Origin: Martelella mediterranea DSM 17316
GTDB lineage: Bacteria; Pseudomonadota; Alphaproteobacteria; Rhizobiales; Rhizobiaceae
NCBI RefSeq assembly: GCF_002043005.1
Contig: NZ_CP020330.1
Location: 2,064,001 to 2,128,000, forward strand
Direction of reading: 5' to 3'
DNA length: 64,000 bases
Shown here piece by piece: positions 41,752-50,652 of the stretch. Under the pieces are notes generated by a model, which was not told where the DNA came from, made no database searches, and was given only the letters and a program-made list of their open reading frames with translations. Made by a program: the position numbers and the translations under genes. Every line of letters starts with the position of its first letter. Position 1 is the first letter of the stretch.

Positions 41752-43149
41752 ATGTCTGTCAATCTTGCAGCCTTGCTGTTTCTCGTTTCCGCCGTGCTGT
41801 TCATTCTGGCGCTGCGCGGCCTGTCGCATCCCTCCACCAGCCGCAAGGGCAACCTTTACGGCATGGTCGGTATGGGGATCGCGATCGTCACGACGCTGTT
41901 GCTCGCCAAGCCGGATTTCCCGGCGCTGATCCTGATCGTGCTGGCGCTTGCCATCGGCGGCGGCATCGGGGCCTATATCGCCCGCACGATACCGATGACG
42001 GCGATGCCGCAGCTCGTCGCTGGTTTCCACTCGCTCGTCGGTCTTGCCGCCGTGCTGGTGGCGGGCGCGGCGCTTTATTCGCCGGAAAGCTTCGGCATCG
42101 GCACGCCGGATGATATTCATCTCAGGGCCCTGATCGAGCTTTCGATTGGCGCCGCGATCGGCGCGATCACGTTCACCGGCTCGATCATCGCCTTCCTGAA
42201 GCTCGATGGGCGCATGTCCGGCAAGCCGATCATGCTGCCGGCGCGCCACATCATCAACATCGCGCTTCTGGCCGGTCTGGTGCTGTTCATCGTGTCGCTT
42301 TCGGCAACGGCCAATCCGATCCACTTCTGGCTGATCGTCATTCTGGCGCTGGTGCTGGGCGTGCTGCTGATCGTGCCGATCGGCGGAGCCGACATGCCGG
42401 TCGTGGTCTCGATGCTGAACTCCTATTCGGGCTGGGCTGCTGCCGGCATCGGCTTCACGCTCGGCAATATGGCGCTGATCGTCACCGGCGCGCTGGTTGG
42501 CTCGTCGGGCGCGATCCTGTCCTACATCATGTGCAAGGGCATGAACCGGTCGTTCATCTCGGTCATTCTCGGCGGCTTTGGCGGCGATAGCGCAGCGGCA
42601 GCCGGGGCGTCGGATATCGACCGCACCGTCAAGACCGGGTCTGCTGACGACGCGGCCTTCCTGATGGAAAACGCCTCCAGGGTCATCATCGTGCCCGGCT
42701 ACGGCATGGCGGTTGCCCAGGCGCAGCATGCGCTGCGCGAGCTTGCCGACAAGCTGAAGGAGAAGGGCGTCGAGGTGAAATATGCCATTCATCCGGTCGC
42801 TGGCCGCATGCCGGGGCACATGAATGTACTGCTGGCCGAAGCCAACGTGCCCTATGACGAAGTGTTCGAACTGGAGGATATCAACTCCGAATTCGCCCAG
42901 GCGGATGTCGCCTATGTCATCGGCGCTAACGACGTCACCAACCCGGCGGCGCGCGACGACAAGGCTTCGCCGATCTACGGCATGCCGATCCTCGATGTCG
43001 ACAAGGCCAAGACCTGCCTGTTCGTCAAGCGATCGCTCGGCTCGGGCTATGCCGGCATCGACAACGAGCTGTTCTACAAGGACGGCACGATGATGCTGCT
43101 GGGCGACGCCAAGAAGATGACCGAGGACATCGTCAAGGCGATCGAATAG
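41752..43149 (+). CDS. pntB: NAD(P) transhydrogenase subunit beta (PntB)
   Basis: A 465-aa subunit with an N-terminal membrane domain (about residues 1-270) and a C-terminal NADP-binding domain III beginning near VIIVPGYGMAVAQAQHAL, with GRMPGHMNVLLAEA and IGANDVTNPAA. It completes the transhydrogenase with PntAA and PntAB. All motifs are intact. It is followed by a strong terminator. Confidence 0.96.
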   Translation: MSVNLAALLFLVSAVLFILALRGLSHPSTSRKGNLYGMVGMGIAIVTTLLLAKPDFPALILIVLALAIGGGIGAYIARTIPMTAMPQLVAGFHSLVGLAAVLVAGAALYSPESFGIGTPDDIHLRALIELSIGAAIGAITFTGSIIAFLKLDGRMSGKPIMLPARHIINIALLAGLVLFIVSLSATANPIHFWLIVILALVLGVLLIVPIGGADMPVVVSMLNSYSGWAAAGIGFTLGNMALIVTGALVGSSGAILSYIMCKGMNRSFISVILGGFGGDSAAAAGASDIDRTVKTGSADDAAFLMENASRVIIVPGYGMAVAQAQHALRELADKLKEKGVEVKYAIHPVAGRMPGHMNVLLAEANVPYDEVFELEDINSEFAQADVAYVIGANDVTNPAARDDKASPIYGMPILDVDKAKTCLFVKRSLGSGYAGIDNELFYKDGTMMLLGDAKKMTEDIVKAIE

Positions 43150-43168
43150 CCAAAGCCTTGAAATAACT

Positions 43169-43208
43169 GGAAACCCGGTGGCTCATCCCGCCGGGTTTCC
43201 TGTTTGTT
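43169..43208 (+). terminator. Rho-independent terminator of the pnt operon
   Basis: GGAAACCCGG (43169-43178) pairs with CCGGGTTTCC (43191-43200), followed by TGTTTGTT. It lies 20 nt after the pntB stop. Confidence 0.85.
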
Positions 43209-43279
43209 GCGTCCGCTTGAGCGGAACCGTCCATCACCACTGCACGTTGTCCCATGGCAACATCAACCGAGGACAAACC

Positions 43280-44140
43280 GTGGCCATTCCCAGGAAACCC
43301 CTGACCGTCGCTCTCATTCCGGCGATGGCATTATGCCTGATGGCGCTCGACCTTCCCGACAATCCGCCGGTGCCGGAGCAGCGCCCGGATGGCGAAGCCG
43401 CCGCGGAAGCGGAGGCTGCGCCAACGCCGGCAACGGAAGAAACGACGGAGACGGCGGAGCCCACTCCTGCGGAAGACGAGGCCGCCGAGGAGGTCGAGGA
43501 GGATCTCCCGGACGATCCGCCCGTGCCCGAGGAACGAGCGGAGAACCCGCCGCCGCCCGATCCGAAGCCGCCGGAGGAAGACAATGGCGAATTTCTCCGC
43601 TGCACGGCGGCGCTCACCGCGCTCGGCGCGGAATACGAAGTGCTGGAGCCGATCGACGGGGAGGGGGCTTGTGGCATGGCGCGGCCGCTGAAGGTGACAA
43701 AGGTTATGGAAGGGGTGGCGCTTTCGCCGGAAGGCACGATGCGCTGCGAGACCGCGCTTGCGCTTGCCACATGGGCCAAAACCTATGTCGAGCCGACGGC
43801 GAAGATCGCGCTGTCCCCGGATGCGCGGCTGACCGAGGTGGAGCAGGCGTCAACCTATGTCTGCCGCAGCCGCAACAATGTAGACGGCGCCAAGATTTCC
43901 GAACATGCCAAAGGTAATGCCGTCGATATCCGTTCGCTGACCTTTTCCAGCGGCGAAACCGTGGAGATGCTGCCGCGCATGAAGGACGGCAGCGTCACAG
44001 GCGCCTTCCAGCGCACCGTCAGCGCCGCCGCCTGCCTCTATTTCACGACGGTGCTTTCGCCCGGCAGCGACGCAACCCATCAGGACCACATGCATCTCGA
44101 CGTGATAAAGCGCAACAGCGGATTCCGCTACTGCCGGTAG
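43280..44140 (+). CDS. Extensin-like-domain protein, secreted
   Basis: A 286-aa exported protein. GTG 43280 (GAGGAC upstream) gives a signal peptide (MAIPRKPL, then hydrophobic). Residues 25-110 are a Pro/Glu/Ala-rich linker repeating DDPPVPE-like units. The C-terminal 165 residues form an extensin-like domain with CGMARPLKV, SEHAKGNAVDI and HQDHMHLDV. These resemble the Zn-ligand pattern of M15-type peptidases, so a peptidoglycan hydrolase role is possible. An earlier in-frame start at 43178 lies in the pnt terminator and is rejected. Confidence 0.85.
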   Translation: MAIPRKPLTVALIPAMALCLMALDLPDNPPVPEQRPDGEAAAEAEAAPTPATEETTETAEPTPAEDEAAEEVEEDLPDDPPVPEERAENPPPPDPKPPEEDNGEFLRCTAALTALGAEYEVLEPIDGEGACGMARPLKVTKVMEGVALSPEGTMRCETALALATWAKTYVEPTAKIALSPDARLTEVEQASTYVCRSRNNVDGAKISEHAKGNAVDIRSLTFSSGETVEMLPRMKDGSVTGAFQRTVSAAACLYFTTVLSPGSDATHQDHMHLDVIKRNSGFRYCR

Positions 44141-44156
44141 GTTTTGGTTAGTGCGG

Positions 44157-44519
44157 TCAGGTCGCCAGCCAGGAGATGGCCTCGTTCTGGTTGTCAGGGG
44201 CGAACACCTTCACGTCCGCATGGAACAGCATGCCGAACATCTGCACCGCCTGGGTAAAGCCCTTGTTGGCGCTGACGATCGCGATACTCTTGAACTCCAG
44301 CGGTTCGGAACGGCGGAAGGGCTGGCCGCCCATCGCGGTGCCGACATCCGAGCCGGCGAAATCCGCGCCGGTTACCAGGAGCAGGCGCAGCCCGCCACCC
44401 TTGGTGCTCTGGGTTTCGAGCGCCGGCAGCAGGACATTTTGATAGTCATTGGCGCTCAGCGCCTTGCGGATCGTGAAGCCGATCATGTTGTCCGGCAGGC
44501 TTTCGATTTTCTCAAGCAT
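44157..44519 (-). CDS. SpoIIAA-like (STAS-type) protein
   Basis: A 120-aa cytoplasmic protein of the SpoIIAA-like fold. It starts MLEKIESLPDNMIGFTIRKALSANDY and has the typical SIAIVSANKGFTQAVQMFGMLF and VKVFAPDNQNEAISWL segments. ATG 44519 has GGAGG upstream. Family members are common in marine and rhizobial alphaproteobacteria; the function is undefined. Monocistronic. Confidence 0.8.
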   Translation of the reverse strand: MLEKIESLPDNMIGFTIRKALSANDYQNVLLPALETQSTKGGGLRLLLVTGADFAGSDVGTAMGGQPFRRSEPLEFKSIAIVSANKGFTQAVQMFGMLFHADVKVFAPDNQNEAISWLAT

Positions 44520-44724
44520 GGAATTCCTCCGATTTTGCGTCGTGTTGTAACGCGGCCATGGCGACTTTGAAAGCGCCGCAGGGCAGGATTGCCGATTTGT
44601 AATCCGCAAAACCGGGTCAGGATAAAAACATGAGTAGAACTATCATATTTAAACTTTACCTTTTTTATCATGTTTTATATGCTCGCCGCGACAATGCGAA
44701 ATTCCCCGTATCGAGGAGGCATTC

Positions 44725-45123
44725 ATGGCGAAGAAGAACCGGCGCAAGGCCACGCGGTCCGAACAGAAATCCGATGAGGTGACGCGTGTCGCGGACGCGC
44801 CGGAGGGACTTGCCGGACGGAGTTTTCTCTATGTCGGCGGGCGCGACTGTCAGGTCGCCCATCTGCGCGCGGTGGCCGACGGCTTCGGCGCCGAACTGAT
44901 CCATCACGATGGCGGCCTGCGCGAGGCGGTATCACGGATCGACCGGGTGCTGCCCTCCGTCGACTGCGTGTTCTGCCCGATCGACTGCATCAGTCATGAC
45001 GCCTGCGTCCGGGTCAAATCCGGCTGCAAGAAATTCAACAAGGCGTTCATCCCGCTCCGCAACGGCTCGAAATCCTCGCTGGAGCGCGCGCTTCACAGCA
45101 TGAACGAGCGCGGCAACGGATGA
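44725..45123 (+). CDS. DUF2325-domain protein
   Basis: A 132-aa protein with a Lys/Arg-rich N-terminus and a DUF2325 domain: FLYVGGRDCQVAHLRAV, IHHDGG, CPIDCISHDACVRVK and IPLRNGSKSSLERAL. Five Cys, including CVFCPIDC, suggest a redox or metal site. An AT-rich leader (44620-44700) stands out upstream. The function of the family is unknown. Confidence 0.82.
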   Translation: MAKKNRRKATRSEQKSDEVTRVADAPEGLAGRSFLYVGGRDCQVAHLRAVADGFGAELIHHDGGLREAVSRIDRVLPSVDCVFCPIDCISHDACVRVKSGCKKFNKAFIPLRNGSKSSLERALHSMNERGNG

Positions 45124-45334
45124 TCTGTGATCTTGATGGGGTCCGCCTGATCGGCCTGCACCGCGCGGACGCGGCCGGTAATGTTGCGAGCCGGTACGGG
45201 CCGATGCGCGCCGGGGCCGCCATTCTCCCCTTTCCACAGCGCCGACGTCGCGCCGGTATATACGGCGCCGGTGAGGTGATACACGTGGCGGACTGGCATC
45301 GCCGGGTTCAGAACAAGACAGCAGAGGTAAGACA

Positions 45335-45649
45335 ATGTATATCGCAATGAACCGCTTCAAGGTCGCGACCGGTTCCGAGGAGGCGTTCGAGGCCATCTGG
45401 AAGGGGCGCGATTCGCGCCTTGCCGAACTCGCCGGCTTCATCTCCTTCCACCTCCTGAAGGGCAAGCACTTCGCCGCTGACGGCTATACGCTCTATGCCT
45501 CGCACACGATGTGGGAGAGCGAGGAGGCGTTCACCAACTGGACAAAATCCGAGCAGTTTCGCGATGCCCATAAGAATGCCGGCGAACGCAAGGCGGAATA
45601 TATCGGCCCGCCGGTCTTCGAAGGCTTCAATACGGTCGAGGGCGCGTGA
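45335..45649 (+). CDS. Antibiotic biosynthesis monooxygenase family, IsdG/HmuQ-like
   Basis: A 104-aa ABM-fold protein. MYIAMNRFKVATGSEEAFEAIW, GFISFHLLKG and YASHTMWESEEAFTNWTKSEQF strongly resemble the rhizobial haem-degrading HmuQ/HmuD proteins, with the His of the SHTMW-type segment. A haem-oxygenase role would fit the iron genes at 48-63 kb. I found no TGA-N9-TCA operator in the 211-nt upstream gap. The stop overlaps the next gene's start region (GTGATGA). Confidence 0.75.
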   Translation: MYIAMNRFKVATGSEEAFEAIWKGRDSRLAELAGFISFHLLKGKHFAADGYTLYASHTMWESEEAFTNWTKSEQFRDAHKNAGERKAEYIGPPVFEGFNTVEGA

Positions 45650-46020
45650 TGAGCGATCCGGCGCAAATCGAGGTCCTGCCCGTTCTGCCCTCGGTCGATC
45701 TTGCCGAGACCAAGGCCTTCTACACCGAAAAGCTCGGATTGTCGGAAGTGGTGCACGAGGATGACACCTATCTCATCCTCCGCCGCCCCGGGCTTGAGCT
45801 GCATTTCTGGCTGACCGACGACAAGACGCTTTGCGAACGGACATCGGTCTATATTCGCGGCGGCGGCATTGACGCGCTTTATGCCGAATACGAAAAGCGC
45901 GACATCCTCCATCCGATGGGCTTCACCGAGCGCGAATGGGGCATGAAGGAATTCTATGTCTCCGATCCGCACGGCAATCTGCTGCGCTTCGGTCGCATAC
46001 CGGATGGCCAGGAGGGATAG
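45649..46020 (+). CDS. VOC-family protein (glyoxalase/bleomycin-resistance-like)
   Basis: A 123-aa vicinal-oxygen-chelate protein in one beta-alpha-beta-beta-beta pair, with VLPSVDLAETKAFYTEKLGL and EFYVSDPHGNLLRFGR. It begins at ATG 45649, overlapping the stop of the monooxygenase gene by one base (TGATG), so the two are coupled. The family ranges from metal-dependent lyases to binding proteins for bleomycin. The substrate cannot be told. Confidence 0.82.
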   Translation: MSDPAQIEVLPVLPSVDLAETKAFYTEKLGLSEVVHEDDTYLILRRPGLELHFWLTDDKTLCERTSVYIRGGGIDALYAEYEKRDILHPMGFTEREWGMKEFYVSDPHGNLLRFGRIPDGQEG

Positions 46021-46389
46021 TCAGTCCCGGCTCGCCGGCAGCAGGGCGGCGAGCGCCGCCATCAGCCAGCCGGCGATGATCGCGGTGCCGCCGACCGGGG
46101 CGGCCATGCGGAAAAGGCCGGAGCCCATATAGGAAAGCGCCGCGATATCGCCTGCGAACAACAGCGTTCCGAGCGCGATCGCGAGCCCCGCCGCGGTTGC
46201 AACGGCCGTGCGCATCGCCAATACGGCGAGCGCCAGCAGCGCCGGGCCATTGGCAAGGCAGACCAGCGCCGCCGATTGCAGCACGGCGCTGTCGCCGTGA
46301 TAGGCGGCGGCGGCGAGCATGATTCCGGCGGCTCCGGTGAGGCCTCCGCAAAAAAGCAATATGCGCGATGAAAGCGGAAGGCCAGCCAT
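46021..46389 (-). CDS. Small membrane protein (DUF423-like)
   Basis: A 122-aa protein with four hydrophobic segments, resembling DUF423/YgdD-type membrane proteins (LGTLLFAGDIAALSYMGSG, PVGGTAIIAGWLM). ATG 46389 has AGGAG upstream. It lies two bases after the haemoglobin stop and so is translationally linked to it. The overlap point with the VOC gene is convergent, stop to stop. Function unknown. Confidence 0.75.
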   Translation of the reverse strand: MAGLPLSSRILLFCGGLTGAAGIMLAAAAYHGDSAVLQSAALVCLANGPALLALAVLAMRTAVATAAGLAIALGTLLFAGDIAALSYMGSGLFRMAAPVGGTAIIAGWLMAALAALLPASRD

Positions 46390-46391
46390 CC

Positions 46392-46784
46392 TCAACTCCT
46401 GTTTTGCATGTGATAGGCGAGTTTTTCGATCGGCGGCATGATCACGGCGCGCAACCGGATATCGGGCACGGTCTCTTCCAGCGCACGGCGGAAGCACAGC
46501 AGCCACTCATCGCGCTCCTCCGGCCCGATCGGCGCCGGCATGTGGCGCATCCTGAGGCGGGGATGACCGTGCTTTTCCACATAGACCGGCGGGCCGCCGA
46601 GATAACCGGTCATGTAGTCGCGGAATTTCGCTTCCGAGCCCGAAAGTTCGGCGGGATGGATGGCGCGGCAGCGCGCGGCCTCCGGCAGGGTGTCCATCAG
46701 CTCGTAGAAGCGGCGCACGAGCCGTTCAACGGCATCAGCGCCGCCTATCGCCTCGTAGAGTGTGATGGTTTCGCGCGCGTTCAT
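46392..46784 (-). CDS. Truncated haemoglobin, group II (trHbO-type)
   Basis: A 130-aa single-domain globin. Helix B FY (residues 26-27), the HGHPRLRMRHMPAPI segment with proximal His81, and Trp94 (RDEWLLC, position G8) are the group II hallmarks. Such proteins bind oxygen or scavenge nitric oxide and peroxide. It is followed by the DUF423-like gene in the same transcript. Nothing is truncated beyond the normal family form. Confidence 0.87.
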   Translation of the reverse strand: MNARETITLYEAIGGADAVERLVRRFYELMDTLPEAARCRAIHPAELSGSEAKFRDYMTGYLGGPPVYVEKHGHPRLRMRHMPAPIGPEERDEWLLCFRRALEETVPDIRLRAVIMPPIEKLAYHMQNRS

Positions 46785-46832
46785 AAGCGCTCCAAAACTG
46801 GGGTTGATGGTGTGGTCTGTTGAATACCGATA

Positions 46833-47609
46833 TTATGCCTCAACGCAATGCAGCGCGACGCCTTTTTCCTGCAAGACGTTGCGATGCTCCTCGGCCAACT
46901 CCGATCCGGTGAACACGGCGGTGAAGGTTTCGAGTCCGGTCAGGAAGTGCAGTCCGGGGCGGCCGAACTTGGTGTGGTCGGCGAGAAGCACGCGGCGTTC
47001 GGCGCCCTTCACGATCAGCCTTTTGGTCTGCACCACTTCCGGATCCTGATGGAAGGCCGCGCCCTCATAGATCGCGGAAGCCGAGATGAAGCCGATATCG
47101 GCGCGAAGCCCCCTCAGCGCGTCTTCCGTCAGCAGGCCGAAAAAGCCGTTGAACTTGCGGCTGTACTGGCCGCCAAGCGCCATCAGCTCGATGCCGGCAA
47201 TGCCGGCGAGTTGCGATATAACACTCAGATTGTTGGAAATCACAGTCAGCGGCAGGCGGTGGGTGAGATGTTCGGTCAGGTTCGCCGCCGTCGATGAATC
47301 GTCGATCATCAGCGTCATGCCGGGCTCCACCAGCGCCGCGGCGCTTGCCGCGATCCGCGCCTTTTCGCTTGCCGCCATCTTCTGGCGATAGCGGAAATCG
47401 GCCTGAAACATCGCCGATGACTGGACAGAGGCCCCGCCGCGCACCTTGCGGAGCTGTCCGGAAGCCTCGAGCTCATCGAGATCGCGGTGCACCGTCATCT
47501 TCGAAACATGGAATCTGAGACTCAGCTCATCGACGCTCGCCGTGCCTTTTTCCATCAGCAGCGCCATCATCGCCGCCCGTCTTTCATCGGCTTTCACCGG
47601 CCTCTCCAT
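46833..47609 (-). CDS. DeoR-family transcriptional regulator
   Basis: Sugar-phosphate-sensing repressor of 258 aa. The N-terminal HTH (SVDELSLRFHVSKMTVHRDLDELE) is followed by a DeoR C-terminal sensor domain (MIDDSSTAANLTEHL, ISNNLSVISQL, ALGGQYSRKFNGFFG). ATG 47609 is preferred to a TTG at 47615. It is divergent from the class II aldolase gene with operator-like inverted repeats between them, so it probably controls that gene. The effector is likely a sugar phosphate. Confidence 0.9.
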   Translation of the reverse strand: MERPVKADERRAAMMALLMEKGTASVDELSLRFHVSKMTVHRDLDELEASGQLRKVRGGASVQSSAMFQADFRYRQKMAASEKARIAASAAALVEPGMTLMIDDSSTAANLTEHLTHRLPLTVISNNLSVISQLAGIAGIELMALGGQYSRKFNGFFGLLTEDALRGLRADIGFISASAIYEGAAFHQDPEVVQTKRLIVKGAERRVLLADHTKFGRPGLHFLTGLETFTAVFTGSELAEEHRNVLQEKGVALHCVEA

Positions 47610-47648
47610 GTCCAATGTTGTGGCGTTTTTGATGTAACACCCTTGTCC

Positions 47649-47662
47649 GTGATAGATATCAC
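47649..47662. promoter_or_regulatory. Inverted repeat GTGATA-GA-TATCAC
   Basis: Six-bp perfect arms with a 2-bp spacer, 40 bp from the deoR-family start. It is a possible operator for autoregulation. Confidence 0.45.
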
Positions 47663-47676
47663 ATTTTATAACGATT

Positions 47677-47721
47677 AAAATAACAATTAATGTGTTGTTT
47701 GTAAAATAGTATTGTTATTTT
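47677..47721. promoter_or_regulatory. Paired operator-like inverted repeat before the aldolase gene
   Basis: AAAATAACAAT (47677-47687) and ATTGTTATTTT (47711-47721) are a perfect 11-bp inverted repeat with arms 34 bp apart centre to centre, inside an unusually AT-rich stretch. This resembles DeoR-family half-sites, and control by the divergent DeoR protein is likely. Confidence 0.6.
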
Positions 47722-47827
47722 CTTCGCAACTCCTATCATCAAAATACAAAGCTGCCATACTCGGGCGGCTAAGGAACATTTGATGAGCCGCCGGCAGAGG
47801 CGGCGCGCAATCACAGGAGACTTGGCG

Positions 47828-48892
47828 ATGCCCATGATTACCTTGCGGCAGTTGCTCGACCACGCGGCCGAATACGGCTACGGCGTTCCGGCCTTCAACA
47901 TCAACAATATGGAACAGGGCCTTGCGATCATGGCCGCGGCGAAGAAAACCTCCTCGCCGCTGATCATCCAGGCAAGCAGGGGCGCGCGCTCCTATGCCAA
48001 CGATCTGGTGCTTGCCAAGCTGATCGAGGGCCTGTCGGAGCTTTATCCCGACATTCCGCTGGTGATGCATCAGGACCACGGCAACAATGAAGCCACCTGC
48101 ATGACGGCGATCAAATACGGCTTCACCTCGGTGATGATGGATGGCTCGCTGAAGGCCGATGGCAAGACCCCGGCGGATTACGAATACAATGCCGGCATTA
48201 CCCGGCGCGTATCGGATTTCGCCCACTGGGCCGGCGCATCGGTGGAAGGCGAGATCGGCATTCTCGGCTCGCTGGAAACCGGCGAGGGCGAGAAGGAGGA
48301 TGGCCACGGTTTCGAGGGCAAGCTGGAGCATGACCAGTTGCTGACCGATCCGGATCAGGCCGTGCAGTTCGTCAAGGAAACCCAGGTGGATGCGCTGGCG
48401 GTTGCCATGGGCACCAGCCACGGCGCCTACAAGTTTACCCGCAAGCCGGATGGCGACGTGCTGGCGATGAATGTGATCGAGGAAATCCACCGCCGCCTGC
48501 CGGACACCCATCTGGTCATGCACGGTTCCTCCTCCGTGCCGGAAGAGCTGCAGGAGATCATCAACAAGTATGGCGGCGAGATGAAGCCGACCTGGGGCGT
48601 GCCGGTGGAGGAGATCCAGCGCGGCATCAAGCACGGTGTGCGCAAGGTCAACATCGACACCGACAACCGCATGGCGATGACCGGCGCGATCCGCAAGGTG
48701 TTTGCCGAAAACCCGTCCGAGTTCGATCCCCGCAAATATCTCAAGCCTGCCATGGAGGCGATGACCAAGCTCTGCGTCGAGCGCTTCGAAGCCTTCGGCA
48801 CGGCCGGCCACGCCGACAAGATCAAGGCGATCCCGATGGCGGACATGGCCAAGCGCTACGCCGATGGCTCTCTGGCGCCGAAGATCGGGTAA
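47828..48892 (+). CDS. fba: Class II fructose-bisphosphate aldolase (Calvin-cycle subtype)
   Basis: Zinc-dependent aldolase of 354 aa that cleaves or forms fructose-1,6-bisphosphate. VMHQDHGNN (Asp83, His84), [34 protein letters not shown] and [11 protein letters not shown] carry the metal and phosphate sites. The length and sequence resemble CbbA/FbaA of rhizobia. The ATG at 47828 has AGGAGA nine bases upstream; the open frame to 47780 is rejected. No Calvin-cycle partner (cbbL, cbbP) is in the window, so a glycolytic or gluconeogenic role is as likely. Confidence 0.92.
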   Translation: MPMITLRQLLDHAAEYGYGVPAFNINNMEQGLAIMAAAKKTSSPLIIQASRGARSYANDLVLAKLIEGLSELYPDIPLVMHQDHGNNEATCMTAIKYGFTSVMMDGSLKADGKTPADYEYNAGITRRVSDFAHWAGASVEGEIGILGSLETGEGEKEDGHGFEGKLEHDQLLTDPDQAVQFVKETQVDALAVAMGTSHGAYKFTRKPDGDVLAMNVIEEIHRRLPDTHLVMHGSSSVPEELQEIINKYGGEMKPTWGVPVEEIQRGIKHGVRKVNIDTDNRMAMTGAIRKVFAENPSEFDPRKYLKPAMEAMTKLCVERFEAFGTAGHADKIKAIPMADMAKRYADGSLAPKIG

Positions 48893-48907
48893 AGGTCGGC
48901 GGGCGCG

Positions 48908-50572
48908 TCAGCCCCGCCTGTCCATCGAGCGCGACACCAGCAGCACCGGGATCAGCCCCGCCAGAATGATGATGATGGCGGGCACCGAGGCGCTTTCGAC
49001 CTCGGCGCGCGACGCATCCTCGTAGACGAGGGTTGCAAGCGTGTTGAAGTTGAAGGGGCGCAGCAGGATCGTGGCCGAAAGCTCCTTCAGCGTTTCGATG
49101 AACACCAGCAGCGCCGCGGTCCAGAGCGCCGGGCGCATATTGGGCAGCAGCACGGCAAACAACGCCTTCAGCGGCGTTCGCCCGAGCGTGCGGGCGGCCA
49201 TGTCGAGATTGGGCGAGAGCTTCTGGAAGCCGGAATCCACGCTGCCTTCGGCCATCGCCAGAAACCGCGCGGTGCAGGCATAGACGATCGCAAAGCCGCT
49301 GCCCGAAAGCACCAGACCGGTGGAGATGCCGAAGGAGGATCGCATCAGCCCGTCGGTCCAGTTATCGAGGCCGGCAAGCGGGATCAGCACGCCGATCGCC
49401 AGCACCGTGCCGGGAATGGCATAGCCGAGCGAGGCGAGGCGGGCGAGGCTGCGGGTCCTGGGCGAAGCATGGCTTCTGACGGCATAGGCGAGGGTGAGGC
49501 CGAAGATGACCGCCACGATCGCGGCGAGCCCGGACACGGTGATGCTGGTCACCAGCGCTTCCAGCAGGCGGGTGGATGCGAAATCGTCCAGCCGTTTCAG
49601 CGCGAAGTCGAGCAGCACCAGCGCCGGCACCAGAAAGCCGATGGCAACCGGAATAGTGCACGAAAGGGTCGCGAGCGCGGCCTTCGCGCCGACAAGGCGC
49701 TGGCGGGCGGCCTCGCCGCTGGCGCGAGAAGTCGCGTAGCGCTGATTGTGCCGCGCCAGCCGTTCGAGCAGGATCAGCGCCAGCACGAAGACCAGCATGA
49801 TCGCCGAAAGCTGGGCGGCGCCGCCGAGATCGCCCCGGTTCAGCCAGGTCTCGTAGATCGAGAAGGTCAGCGTGTTGACGCCGAGATACTGAACCGCGCC
49901 GATATCGTTCAGGCTTTCCATCAGCACCAGAGTCACGCCGACGATGATGGCGGGCCGCGCCATCGGAAACTGCACCCGCCGCAGCACCCGCCATCGCCCC
50001 GCGCCAAGGGTTCGCGCCACCTCCGCCGCATTGCGCCCCTGCATGGCGAAAACCGCGCGGGCGGTCAGATAGACATAAGGATAGAGCACGGCCGACATCA
50101 CCAGCACCGCGCCGCCCAGCGAGCGGATATCGGGGAAATAATAATCGCGCGCGCTCTGGAAGCCGAAGATCGAGCGGTAAAGCGTCTGCACCGGGCCGGT
50201 GAAATCGAGGAATTCGCCGAAGGCATAGGCGGCGAGATAGATCGGCATGGCGAGCGGCAGCACAAGGAGAGACGAGAGCAGGCGGCGGAAGGGGAAGTCG
50301 AACGACACCACCAGCCATGCCGTCATCACCCCGACCACCCCGGTGATCAGGCCGTTGAGCAGCAGCAGCCAGAAGGTCCGCCGCGCGGCGCCCGGCAGCA
50401 CCGTCGTCGCCAGATGGGCGAGCGACGAAAGATCGGATGTGAACGCAAGCCAGACGATCGCCGCGAGCGGCAGCAGCATCAGCGCCGCAATCGCGCCCGC
50501 CGCAAGCGTGAGCGGCGCTGGCGCAACCCGCCGGAATATGCGCGTAGGGGTGTTGATCTCTGTTGCGGACAT
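48908..50572 (-). CDS. Ferric-iron ABC transporter permease (FbpB/AfuB type)
   Basis: A 554-aa double permease of the Fe(III)-type ABC importers. Two homologous halves each carry six helices and an EAA-type loop (NAAEVARTLGAGRWRVLRRVQFP and NLDMAARTLGRTPLKALFAVLLP). FbpB forms the whole channel alone. The partner binding protein (57425-58459) is 7 kb away and no matching ATPase is in the window. Two residues (ETLKELSATILLRPF) mark the iron/thiamine branch. No clear iron-responsive operator was seen immediately upstream. Monocistronic, converging on the aldolase. Confidence 0.88.
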   Translation of the reverse strand: MSATEINTPTRIFRRVAPAPLTLAAGAIAALMLLPLAAIVWLAFTSDLSSLAHLATTVLPGAARRTFWLLLLNGLITGVVGVMTAWLVVSFDFPFRRLLSSLLVLPLAMPIYLAAYAFGEFLDFTGPVQTLYRSIFGFQSARDYYFPDIRSLGGAVLVMSAVLYPYVYLTARAVFAMQGRNAAEVARTLGAGRWRVLRRVQFPMARPAIIVGVTLVLMESLNDIGAVQYLGVNTLTFSIYETWLNRGDLGGAAQLSAIMLVFVLALILLERLARHNQRYATSRASGEAARQRLVGAKAALATLSCTIPVAIGFLVPALVLLDFALKRLDDFASTRLLEALVTSITVSGLAAIVAVIFGLTLAYAVRSHASPRTRSLARLASLGYAIPGTVLAIGVLIPLAGLDNWTDGLMRSSFGISTGLVLSGSGFAIVYACTARFLAMAEGSVDSGFQKLSPNLDMAARTLGRTPLKALFAVLLPNMRPALWTAALLVFIETLKELSATILLRPFNFNTLATLVYEDASRAEVESASVPAIIIILAGLIPVLLVSRSMDRRG

Positions 50573-50652
50573 GGGGTGCGGCCTTCAGCCGAGCCGTTGC
50601 GGATGACCGTTCTTACGATCTCACTCCGCTCCGGGCAATACGCGTCGCGCGC

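Noticed and set aside
45250-45268. GCGCCG-GTATATA-CGGCGC inverted repeat before the monooxygenase gene
   Set aside because: Short GC arms are common in this genome, and no regulator gene is adjacent. It is too weak to call an operator.
45120-45350. 76-aa frame between DUF2325 and the monooxygenase gene
   Set aside because: Overlaps the monooxygenase start, has no ribosome site or recognisable domain, and contains a run of Arg.
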